NCBI RefSeq assembly: GCF_026262505.1
Contig: NW_026529294.1
Span: forward strand, 1-25,591
Direction of reading: 5' to 3'
DNA from: Trichomonas vaginalis G3
Lineage: Eukaryota > Parabasalia > Trichomonadida > Trichomonadidae
DNA length: 25,591 nucleotides
Shown here: positions 8,796 through 18,900 of the stretch, piece after piece
Layout: every line of letters starts with the position of its first letter
Position numbering within the stretch: position 1 is the stretch's first letter
The notes under the pieces: model-generated
What the model saw: the letters and a program-made list of their open reading frames with translations, nothing else
Told to the model about the DNA's origin: nothing
Databases searched by the model: none
Program-made: the position numbers and the translations under genes

Positions 8796-9653
8796 AAAGA
8801 AATTGACGAAGTTCCAGAATTTTATTCAACAATTCTTAATCAATTAACAAAAACTATACCGAAACTTATCTTACCATCCAAATCAAATCACATTACATAC
8901 GGAATAAACATTTAATCTTTTACCATTAAAATTATATTTATACGTTATTTAATTTTTTTACGTCTAAGTTGAATAGGATAATAGCCGAAGATATAAAGTA
9001 ACTATAGTTTACAAGCTAAGGAACAAATCAGCATTGAAACTAAAAAATAACGTATTTGAATAATTTCGTAAAAAATTAGAATTACTCGATATTAAGCATA
9101 TTGCTTTTCTATCATATATGCTTATATTCTACAATAGTGTTACCAAACATCGGGCAACATCATACGTATAATACAACTTTTTCGTACTTCTTTATCGAAT
9201 TTAAATAGAACTAAGTTTTTATTTTAAATAAAAGAGAAATAATTCTAATTTATAATCTCATTATTAATTTATTCTCATTTTAATATTTCATCGATTTTTT
9301 ATTATCGATATTCAATACAAATGAATTCATATTATAATAGTATCTAGTATAACTAGGTATTCTATCACAGTATTTCTTCAATTTATTATAATATTTCAGC
9401 ATTTTTTAGTTTCAATGCTGATTTGTTCCTTAGCTTGTAAACTATAGTTACTTTATATCTTCGGCTATTATCCTATTCAACTTAGACGTAAAAAAATTAA
9501 ATAACGTATAAATATAATTTTAATGGTAAAAGATTAAATGTTTATTCCGTATGTAATGTGATTTGATTTGGATGGTAAGATAAGTTTCGGTATAGTTTTT
9601 GTTAATTGATTAAGAATTGTTGAATAAAATTCTGGAACTTCGTCAATTTCTTT
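8796..9653. mobile_element. 858-bp non-autonomous element with 253-bp terminal inverted repeats
   Basis: Left arm 8796-9048 and right arm 9401-9653 are each 253 bp and appear almost perfectly complementary along their whole length, from AAAGAAATTGACGAAG at the outer edge to ACTAAAAAAT at the inner edge. The 352-bp centre is AT-rich and non-coding. This is the layout of a MITE-like or fold-back DNA element. High arm identity suggests it is young or homogenised. The right edge touches the A-run of copy B directly, so no target duplication can be read. The neighbouring integrase is a possible source of its mobility, but shared terminal sequences are not seen, so this is conjecture. Confidence 0.75.
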
Positions 9654-9717
9654 AAAAAAAAAAAAAAAAAAAAAAAAAGGTAGTGGGGCTTCCAGGCACT
9701 TCGTGCCCTCTAGCCCC
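9654..9717. repeat. Element terminus: A-run and GC-rich hairpin (copy B)
   Basis: A 25-base A-run (9654-9678) is followed by the same 33-base hairpin as in copy A (9685-9717), in inverted orientation. The 858-bp element ends and copy B begins at the A-run. Confidence 0.7.
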
Positions 9718-9806
9718 TAAGAAACTAGAGGAGGAATGAGACAAAGACCAGATGAAAAAAATAAAATATTATAATAAAATTAAATTTTTAGTCTTAAATT
9801 GTTTTT

Positions 9807-11270
9807 TTATTCGGTATATTCTGAATCTTGAATGTCTTGGAAATTTTCTTCTTCTTCGCTCTCTGAGGTGAGGATTTCTTCGACTTCTTCTTCTTCGCCA
9901 TTGGGATCAACAAATCCTGCAATGAAAACTTTGTATATACCTTCTTGAGGAGTCTCTATGATGAAAGTCGTATTGTTGAGGAAATGGAACTCGACATCTT
10001 GAACAAATTGGCAACTGCTGTGTGTGAATTTTGCAATTGTGAGAGGCTTTCCTTTATAGCCCTTGGGAAAGCTTGAGATAGTTACTGTTCCTCCATATGG
10101 AACTCTGGCAGGAATATCTAAAGCAACAGTTGTTATAACGTGGAAATTGTCTACGAATTGAGGCATAGGTTCAATGCAGTATAGTCGTTTTGACTGGTTG
10201 TCTTTTGTGTAGAAATATAAATAGAATGACCTTTCACCATGTTCATTCAATTCTTCCAAATAATTGTATGAATTTGGATATAAACGGACAAATTCAGCAA
10301 CTTTAACTTCTTGTAAATGCTTCTGCAAGTTCTTTGGAAACAAGTGAATGAACTGGTCAATAGCTTGCAACGCTATGAGATTGGCAGTAACGGGTAAATA
10401 TGAAGCAAACATGTCAACAAGTACGCCAGGGTCTTTGATTTCGTTTTCAAGAGGCTGAATGGCATCCATGACAGCTTGAAACATCTCGTTATAATCTCGA
10501 TTGTCTTCTGAACCCCACTGTTCATTTAACTTATCTAACAATTCTAACCTTTGCTTTGCGTATTTTCTACGAACTTTCTCTGAAAGAGGAGTGTCGCTAT
10601 CTTGTGTGTCTTGAATTTGAGACTTAAATTGTTTGCAAAAGGCGAGATATCGTGTTTGCGACCTAGTGGTCATTGCAGAATGTGTTTCTGTATGTTCGAT
10701 TGGATGTGTTTCTGTATTTTCGGGTGGTTGTGTTTCTGTATGTTCGATTGGAGTCTGATTGGTATGAACTTCTTCTGAAAATGCTTCTGTTCCGATAGTT
10801 GTTGTTGCTTGACCTGTTGGCTGAGCTGTATCTGTTGTGTTTTGAGAAGAAGAACTCAAATTGTTGGACAATTTGTTTGCAATTGTATGAGGAAGTTGCT
10901 TTGGTATTATAGGAGGTCGTAAGGGTTTTGAGAATGGTGAGACATAAGTTGTAGGAACTTTAACTGCAGAGGTAGTCGACGAATTGTTTGCAATTGTATG
11001 AGGAAGTTGCTTTGGTATTATAGGAGGTTGTAAGGGTTTTGAGAATGGTGAGACATAAGTTGTAGGAACTTTAACTGCAGAGGTAGTCGACGAATTGTTT
11101 GCAATTGTATGAGGAAGTTGCTTTGGTATTATAGGAGGTTGTAAGGGTTTTGAGAATGGTGAGACATAAGTTGTAGGAACTTTAACTGCAGAGGTAGTCG
11201 ACGAATTGTTTGCGACACTTTTTCTTCCTTCCATTAGACAAAAATAAACTGTTTTTTTCGGACTACTCAT
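9807..11270 (-). CDS. 487-residue repeat-bearing protein of the mobile element, copy B
   Basis: The product is identical over all 487 residues to that of 2256-3719, and the reading frame has the same length. It carries the same three 37-residue repeats (coding bases 10881-11213), the three octapeptides (10680-10751), the beta-rich region and the acidic tail. No family is recognised. Identity of this order means the two elements separated very recently, or that both were called from pooled reads. The TAA stop again overlaps TAAA, and the AT-rich sequence after it is the probable 3' untranslated region. Confidence 0.8.
   Translation of the reverse strand: MSSPKKTVYFCLMEGRKSVANNSSTTSAVKVPTTYVSPFSKPLQPPIIPKQLPHTIANNSSTTSAVKVPTTYVSPFSKPLQPPIIPKQLPHTIANNSSTTSAVKVPTTYVSPFSKPLRPPIIPKQLPHTIANKLSNNLSSSSQNTTDTAQPTGQATTTIGTEAFSEEVHTNQTPIEHTETQPPENTETHPIEHTETHSAMTTRSQTRYLAFCKQFKSQIQDTQDSDTPLSEKVRRKYAKQRLELLDKLNEQWGSEDNRDYNEMFQAVMDAIQPLENEIKDPGVLVDMFASYLPVTANLIALQAIDQFIHLFPKNLQKHLQEVKVAEFVRLYPNSYNYLEELNEHGERSFYLYFYTKDNQSKRLYCIEPMPQFVDNFHVITTVALDIPARVPYGGTVTISSFPKGYKGKPLTIAKFTHSSCQFVQDVEFHFLNNTTFIIETPQEGIYKVFIAGFVDPNGEEEEVEEILTSESEEEENFQDIQDSEYTE
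10881..11213 (-). repeat. Three tandem 111-bp in-frame repeats (copy B)
   Basis: Mirror of 2313-2645, with the same unit length, unit number and single Arg-for-Gln difference in the last unit of the coding strand. Confidence 0.95.
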
Positions 11271-11540
11271 AGAAAAGTTTAAAATAAACCGTTTTCGTCA
11301 ACGGAGACCCCCTCTATTTTTTTATTTTATTTAATAGTTACCGTTGGAAAACCGTTCCATCTCAAATATTGAATGAACTATAAACGTTTTTTGTTTTCTA
11401 TATATACTTTTTTGTCCAACGGTAAAACTTTTTACACAACGGTTTTTGAGAGTCGTCGCTGTTGACCGAGTAGTTTTTTGTGCTGAACAAAAAGTGTCAT
11501 ATAAACATCTGTCAAAAACCGCTTTTTAACTTCACTTAAA
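11271..11540. promoter_or_regulatory. Divergent promoter with six AACGG boxes, copy B
   Basis: This is an exact-length mirror of 1986-2255. The first AACGG core seen from the coiled-coil side is at 11438-11442 and the TATA-like tract is at 11399-11406. TCACTT lies immediately before the ATG at 11541. Just inside that ATG the word ACGTAAG occurs three times (11546, 11555, 11567), which may be only Arg/Lys coding. Confidence 0.55.
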
Positions 11541-13565
11541 ATGCCACGTAAGCTACGTAAGAATATACGTAAGAGGAAGAGAGCATTGAAACATCCAATA
11601 GTAAAACTGACACCACAACAACAGTTGCAACAACAAATGCTGAATGACCCCACTATGTTGCAACAAATGTCAAGCAACCCTATGCTTTTAAACCGAGTTA
11701 TTGGTGCACAGAGTGGAGGTTTAAGAGCGGCACTTTTAGCGAAAATGGCAGGCTATGGTGGAGCTGCAGACGGAACAGCTTATAACCCTCAAAGTCAAAT
11801 GAATTTGAGTTCACTCAAAAATCAAATAACAGATGTCAAAAAGTCAAACATAGACATACAGAAACAAATAAGTGAAAACGAAAAGAAACTAGAATATGAC
11901 AGACACACAAAGAAACTCAATGAGTTAAACGTAGAGAAAAGAAGAAAGAAGAACAACTGAAAGAACTAAGTACAGAGGAATATGCGAAAAAAGTGTCAGA
12001 AAAAGCAGCAGAAGTAGCAAAAATGGAACAAGATGTCATAAATTTGAAAAACCATACTACTCAATATAAAGTACTGAAAGATGAAGAAATAAAACAAAAA
12101 GCCCTGAAGACATATATGGATAGCGATGAGTATAAAAAAGAAGTTGAAGCAAATGTAAAGGCAGAAAAACTTTTACAGTTGCAAAACCAAACCGTACAGT
12201 ATGAAAACTTAGCACAAGAAAGTAAAAATAACGACGCGGCTATGCAAAAGGCAATGAAAAGCGCAGAATATATAAAAGCCAACAATGACTGGTTAGATGC
12301 CCAAGCCAACGCTAAAGCAGCCCAACTCATAGGGTCAATAAGGACAAAAATACAAGCGGATGAAGACAGTTCAAATGAAGCTTTAACAAATGCTGACTTT
12401 AAGAACGCCTTCGAAGCTCTTCATAGTAAGGTGAAACAAGTGAACGACTTCTCATCTGGAAAGAAACTGAAGTCTGAAGGTTTCGACAACGAGTTAAAAG
12501 AAGTAGCACAAAATATGACGAAAATAACAGATGCAGCAACGAGACAGGCAGTTCAAAGTGCCTATGACGCCGTTAGAGCAACTGTTGTGAAAAGTCAAGA
12601 AAAAGAGTTACAACAGACCAAAACAGACCTAGTAAATGCTTTCTTAAGAACGAAAAGTCAGGTAGGACATTACGCTGCAGATGGAACATATGTGCCAGCT
12701 GGTGGAACTTATATACCACCAAACCCTCCAAGAGAAGCACCTGCACCAGGACTACCTAGAACATTTACATCGTCACATGGACACAGACACAGGCATGCAC
12801 CAAAACCAACACAACAACCAACAGTTCAAAACCCTGCACAACAACCAACAGTTCAAAGCACCAACAACAACAACAGCAACCACCTCCACAACCAGCACAA
12901 CAACCACAGAGCAAGGACATAAAAGAAGTAGAGAACAAGGAAACCAAGAATTCTTAAAAATGCTTAAAGAAGAGTGTGGTTTCCCAGATACTATTGACTT
13001 TAGTGACAGATATAAAGAAGCTATTGGAAAGTTCAAGGATGGAAATACTGACCCGAACCTATTTAGCTTTATGACTCAGCACCAAATGGGATATAATTTC
13101 AAACCTGGAAAATACAAGCTCGCTAAGGGATATGATTTAATAGCATATCATCCAAATGACATGAACGAATTTACTCCGAGATATTTGATGTCAGAGCTAA
13201 ATGACAATACAACTTTCGTCATGAAACGCGTAAAAAATAGAGACGGAACGAAAGAACAAAAGCTTATGAATGCGGATGACGTAGATAGGGAAATTGTTGA
13301 AAACGGTCTCGGAATATATGAAATGCCAGCAGATGAGGTACAAGAAACTCCACAGGAAGAAGTTCAGATACAACCAGACATGGAAGAAATAGTTCAGCAA
13401 CAACAGCTAGAAGAGCCTGAAGGAAACGAACAAGTCACTCCTTTGGAAACTAACTTCACAGAACTAGATGAAGATTTGGAACAGCCGAAAAATCTTGACC
13501 CTCAACAAGAGCATGAGGTGAATATGGAATCTTTCCAAGAGTCTAAAAAGATTCGGCTGACATAG
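11541..13565 (+). pseudogene. Coiled-coil structural-type protein gene, copy B (interrupted, continues right)
   Basis: This has the same start and same parts as the gene in copy A: basic N-terminus, Gln-rich patch, long Lys/Glu/Ala/Gln coiled coil, Pro/His/Gln-rich linker (around 12.7-12.9 kb) and an acidic globular segment (about 12.95-13.5 kb). About two breaks are present, at places different from those in copy A and mostly in short runs, so they look more like uncorrected read errors than shared inactivation. The protein probably continues into the noisy region to the right, since coding-like composition persists there. The role is unknown; a structural or scaffolding part of the element's particle is a guess from composition. 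Confidence 0.6.
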
Positions 13566-15900
13566 TAGAAGAATATCGAAAAATGTTTGCCGACATACAA
13601 AAGACTCCAACACCAGATGAAAATATTCAGCATAGAATGGAAGTACTGAAAAAAAATGTACACAAATACAACAACCCTTTTTACTTACGAGCATTTAACG
13701 TTCAATCTTCGGATGAACTCGGTGAAGATAAAAGGTTAAAAGAAAAGATATGAATGAACATTGTTAAGTTCATTCAGAACCTAGAATATGGAAACAAACC
13801 TACTTTTGTTTTGCAGACCGATGGAACTAGCGAGATGGGGTCATAAAGCTAATTCGATAGGTGTTCATAAAACTTACAACCTCAATTCAAGAAGTTGTAG
13901 ACGCAATGGGAAGCGATGGTGAACGAGATATAGCTGGTATTTTCAGCGCGGCTTTAATGCGATTGAAAGATATGAAAGATGCAGATATGTTTTGGAACCA
14001 GTATGAAATGAACAATGCTGATGGAAATATTAACACCTGACGTTTCTAAGAAATTTATCTCAAAGAACTACAACAGAACCACTGAACTGGTATATTTGGT
14101 GAAGAATTTGAAAAGAAGGTTAGGGGGGAGAGAGAAGGAGAGAACCTATTGTACATGAACTTGCCAAACGAAGTTTACAAAATGTCATAAAAACTTACTT
14201 GGAGCATGAACCGAGAAGGGATTGAATATTTAAGAAAACTACAAATGGACAGTACCAATGATGTTAGTTTGAAAAACATGTTCTTGACAAATAAAACAAC
14301 TACAGAAATAAATGAGAAAGACTGAAGATTGGGTAAAAGCTTTCCATTGGAAAAAGATTTTGTTGGTGGATGGAAAGAAGAACCAGAATGGCTACAAAAC
14401 ATATTTTTGGAAAACGAGGCTTATTGGTAATGTTCGTTTCAGTGCACTGTTTGAAGAGCTTTGAACCTGAAATTCTTCAGGAAAGAGATCTGCAACAATG
14501 GGAATAGATCAGAATACAGGACTATGGACAATCTTTCCTAGGATAATAGGTTTACCTGAGATGGGCGACAGAGCCAAAAGCAAAAAGGCATGGGAAATTA
14601 TGCAACATACTAGAATGTACATAAATGCACAGATGCAAAACTTCAAGCAGAGGGCAATGAAGGAAGAAGAGATTAAAAACTCAGTTCAGCGGAAGAAAGT
14701 GGAAGCTTGGTGCAAGGTGGATCTATATATGGACATATATACAACTATTAGGCATATAATTTTTAGCTTCATATGAAATTGTAGCGCACGCTCAGGGAAA
14801 TCTAATCGCCAACAGTTGTGGTGCATGAAACGGAAATGTTCGCGAATGGTATATTGGGATATTACGCGTAGCTGAACACAAAATGCCATTACGAAGGTCA
14901 AAAGTAGTAATTTCTGGTGACACTTAACGAAAATACAACTGTGTTTCTATGGAACGTAGTGAGGTCTTGGAGAAGGTTCTTCACAACAGTAAGATAATTT
15001 GCTTGAGAAGGTTTCATATATTAATGTCTATTGTACAACTTCTTTCTTAATACGTGGACGCATAGACTAATTGAAAATGGAAAACCTTCTGCCAAGGTAA
15101 TGTCTGTTAAGCAAGAAAGGCTTTGCAATGGAATTTTTCTATGTCGGATACCAATATGCTCCAGGTTAAGTATTTCCATGGATACCTAAGATATATTCTA
15201 AACCTGCTTTAGTTCAAACAGTAACATTGCAACTATGAATGGTTCGTTTTGAGAACTCAGTACAACCACAAGCCTAGAGAACAAACAGGACCAAGTATGC
15301 CTATTGAAGAAAATAAGAAGACTTGACCTACACGTTACAGGAAGTATTATGTTAACCTTTCTGGACAACTGCAGCAGCAGTAACCTAAAGTAACTGGAAA
15401 CTTTAGGTACCTTTGTCAATGCTTTACCTCATCTTCAGGTTTTTTGGGTAAGTTTAATAATTTGCTCAAACTGGCATGACAAATTTTTCTTCCTAATCGA
15501 ACCTTTATCCGAAAATAATTAGTCATTGCAAGGTTAAACAACACAAGACCCATTCACTCTTTAAGCAAAGAAAGTAGTGGGAAAAATAAAATAGTCATTG
15601 CGCCGCTTTTGCAAAAACAAAGTTGAACCTTAGACTTTGGTTTCTCAAACCTCAACATGAGTAAACATATTATTTCCATCTGCTCTTTTGGCTTCTACAT
15701 CACGGATTAAATTTATTAAACTTTTTGTTGGACTATTACAAGTTAAGATTCACATGCGAGAAAAAATTTGAATGCAAGAGAAATAGAAAAGTACCTCAGA
15801 CTTGTGCAGTCTATATGCTTGGACCAGATTATTTCAAAAATTTTTTGTGCTTAATATTTGAATTAGCTGCAAATAATGATTTATCAATGCATTCTATTGG
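13566..15900 (+). other. Noisy continuation of copy B (probable single-pass sequence)
   Basis: Coding-like composition continues (Lys/Glu/Asn/Gln-rich fragments in changing frames), but no long frame survives. The whole stretch has a noisy inverted counterpart at about 15930-18690. Short open frames here (such as 14498-14776) are pieces without recognisable domains. I treat it as low-accuracy sequence of the same element and name no gene in it. Confidence 0.6.
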
Positions 15901-15950
15901 ATCAATTTCCATTTTACCTTGAAACGAGCAAAGGGATGTGGAAAAAAGGA
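15895..15950. other. Turning point of a very large palindrome
   Basis: Sequence left of this point reappears inverted to the right. Examples are GCAAGAG at 15774-15780 against CTCTTGC at 16038-16044, and AGCTGC at 15865-15870 against GCAGCT at 15974-15979. Both give a centre near 15909-15922. Only a few dozen bases in the middle stay unpaired. Confidence 0.85.
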
Positions 15951-18900
15951 GAGAAGATGCAATAATATTTTTGGCAGCTTAAAGCATTTGTGAAATATCC
16001 TTGGGTCAACATATAGACTGCAAGTTCTTTTCTAATTCTCTTGCATGTACAAATATATTTAGCATAAGATGAAACTAAAATGGTTCGGAAGAATCTTCAC
16101 CGCGCATTGAGAAATATAAGTTTACTTCAGTGTTGAGGTTGAGAATAACCAACGTCTAAGTCACTTTGTTTTGCAAAATCGGCGATGACAATTTTATTTT
16201 CCACTAATTTTCATGTATTTAGATAGAATGATAGGTCTGTGTTGGTGCAATGACTAAGTTATTATTGTGCTTAGGAAGCTAGTTCGATAGAAACTTTTTC
16301 TTTGAAATACCATTTGCTTGCCACACGTTTGGCAAGATATCATTAAAATAACCTGAAAGATGAAGGGAAGATGAAAGAACTTAAGTTTCCAGTTATTTTA
16401 CTTTGGTGCTACTCGCTATTTGAATGCTCAGTTCTTGTACGAAAGGTTAAAATAAAAACCTCCTGGAAGCGTTTTAGGAGCTACAAAGTCTTATTTTTTT
16501 TTCTTCAATAGTTTCATAACTGGTCTGTTTGATTACTCATAAGCTTGTGGTTGTACTGAGATTTACTCAAAACGGAGACATTACATAGTTTCAGGCCTCA
16601 ATGTAATAAATGTGGTTGAACTTTTATCGTCTTTGAAGTATAAGAATAATTTCATGTAATATCCATTAGACAGTTTAATGCTATTGCTTGATAAATCTTT
16701 CTGTGGATATCATAGTGTGGTTCAGAATAAGAAAATAATTCACGTATGCACTTATCTTGTCAGACTAAAACTTGGCAAGAAGGTTTTATTTCTGTCTTTT
16801 CCACGTATAATAGAAGAAGTTGTCAATAGAAACTTTGTCACTTGAATCTAATCGGCAATTAATAACTGACTTTTGTTGTTGATTTAGCACCTTTCCAAAA
16901 CTCCTACAGCATACGATATCTCCATAAGAATTTCAAGCAGTTGTATATTCGTAAATTTAAGTTCCAGAAATATTTTCTGACCTTTCACTAAATGAGCATA
17001 TAGTGTCTCCGATTTCTTTTATATTTCGGGACCAATAAATTTTCACGGAAAACATTTCCCGTGTCTGGGATCCAAAACTGTTGGCGTTATATTGAGGCGG
17101 CGTACATTTCATAAGAGTAAAAAATATAGAATAGTTTTGGATTTATATGGTTAATGAGAACCCTCCGATATACAAGCCTTTACTTTCGGTTCTGACTAGA
17201 GTTTTATAGAGGTTCAATCTTCTTTTTCCTTTTCATTACCCTCTGACTTGAGAAGTTGTTGCATCTTTGCATTATTATGTTCATTGTTTAACATAGTATG
17301 GTTGGCAAATTTCCATGTCTTTTTGCCTTTTAGGCTATGGGGTGCCGCCCAATACTATCAGGTAACTATATACCTAGAAAGAGTTCTTTGTCATTAGGTG
17401 AACTGTTATTTATGAGTCCTTACGCGTAAATTGTTTGCACTAGATCTTTCCTTGAGGATTTCTAGGTTCAGCTCTTCAAACAGTGCCTGTTCCATTAGGT
17501 GGTAGCCCTTCTTTGTCTATACCATAAATTATCGTTTTTGTAGTCCAATATCTGGTATATATCTATTCCACTGTTATACCACATTATTTTATTTTGTGAA
17601 CTGGGAAGCTTTTAAATTACCAAGATAATTATCTTTCAGTCCTTGTGCGATCATTTATGATTTTATTCTGTAGTTGGTTGTATTTATTTTTTTTTGTGAT
17701 CAATAGGAACATGTTTTCATGAAAAAGAAAAAAATTTATGTTCTTTCTAGTCCGTTCCTATAACTAAATCTATTATCAATATTGGTCTGTCCATTAAATG
17801 ATATATGAAGTTTTCTTAAAAAATATTTAACATCCTTCTCGGTTCATTGTCTGCAAAGTATTTTTTTATGAACTTTTGTATACCTTTGGGTGGTTGCAAG
17901 GTCAAATGTAAACATAAAATAGTTCTCATTCCTTTTTTCTCTAACTTTGTTTCTAAACTCTTCACAACAAAACATGAATAATTCAAATACCTTCTAAAAT
18001 GGGTTCTTGTGATAGGTTCTTTTGAAGATAAATGTTCTAAATGATCGTGAGAGTTCACCGGTGTTATAAATTGCCATACAGCATGTTTCATTTCCATACT
18101 GTCCAAATATCTTGGCATCTTCATATCTTTCAATGGCATTAAAGCCGGCTGAAAAACCAGCTATATCCTCGGTTTCACGCATTTTTTGGTATTTTTAGCG
18201 CTCTATTCTTGCGCTCTAAGCATACATTCTTGGGATATGGTGAGAGTTAGTTAAGTTTATTGACACACACACTATGATATAGACTTTTTATGACTACCAT
18301 GATCATTGTAGTTACCATTTTATCGTCTGACAGTAATTAACAAGGGGAGTACGGTCTATTGGTTCCATAATTTGGTTCTTTAGTTTTCTCGAAATGAACT
18401 TTGAAACAATGTTTCAAAATTCTTAATTGTTTTCTTGAAATAATAAAAATAAGCATTTTATTTCACCGATTAATTACGTATGATTGAACTTATGCTCGGT
18501 TATTAAAAAGGGTTGTTGTAAATTAATGTGTATATTTTTAATTTTCAAAATCTTATACAATCTTATTTCTAATGTCTGGATATTATAATTTCTTCTGGCG
18601 TGTTGGAGTCTTTTGTAAATGTCGGCAACATGTGTATTTCTGAAATATTCTTCTACTATGTTACAGCGAATCTTTCCTATAGACTACTATGGCAGATTCC
18701 AATAATACAACCTCATGATCTTGTGTGATGGTGAGAGATTTTTCGCTGTTCAAAATGTTATCTTATTTCTGTTGAAGTTTAGTTTTCCAAAAAGGAGTGA
18801 CTTGTTCGTTATTCCTTCAGGCTCTTCTGCTTGTGTGTTGCTGAACTATTTCTTTCCATAGTCTGGTTTATGTAATCTGAACTCTAGTATGTGGATGTTT

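Larger units (their letters stand above)
9678..15910. mobile_element. Copy B: end of a Polinton/Maverick-like element, inverted relative to copy A
   Basis: It has the same parts as copy A in opposite orientation: terminus, 487-residue gene (minus), divergent promoter, coiled-coil gene (plus). Bases 9678-13508 mirror 3848-1 almost exactly, the main length differences lying in the Gln/His-rich repeats of the coiled-coil gene. Beyond 13508 it continues into sequence not covered by copy A, but that part is noisy and gives no recognisable hallmark gene. There are about two breaks in the clean part; the noisy part cannot be judged. High identity to copy A implies recent insertion or shared assembly consensus. 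Confidence 0.5.

Noticed and set aside
1-13508. Copies A and B as the long terminal inverted repeats of one single element enclosing 3878-9653
   Set aside because: The terminus-like hairpin and homopolymer face inward, toward 3878-9653, so the element bodies lie outside. The inner DNA holds unrelated repeats, an integrase and an AT-rich flank rather than the core genes.
17816-18182. Open frames on the minus strand with protein-like composition
   Set aside because: They correspond to the inverted image of about 13.9-14.1 kb and are fragments of noisy sequence, not separate genes.
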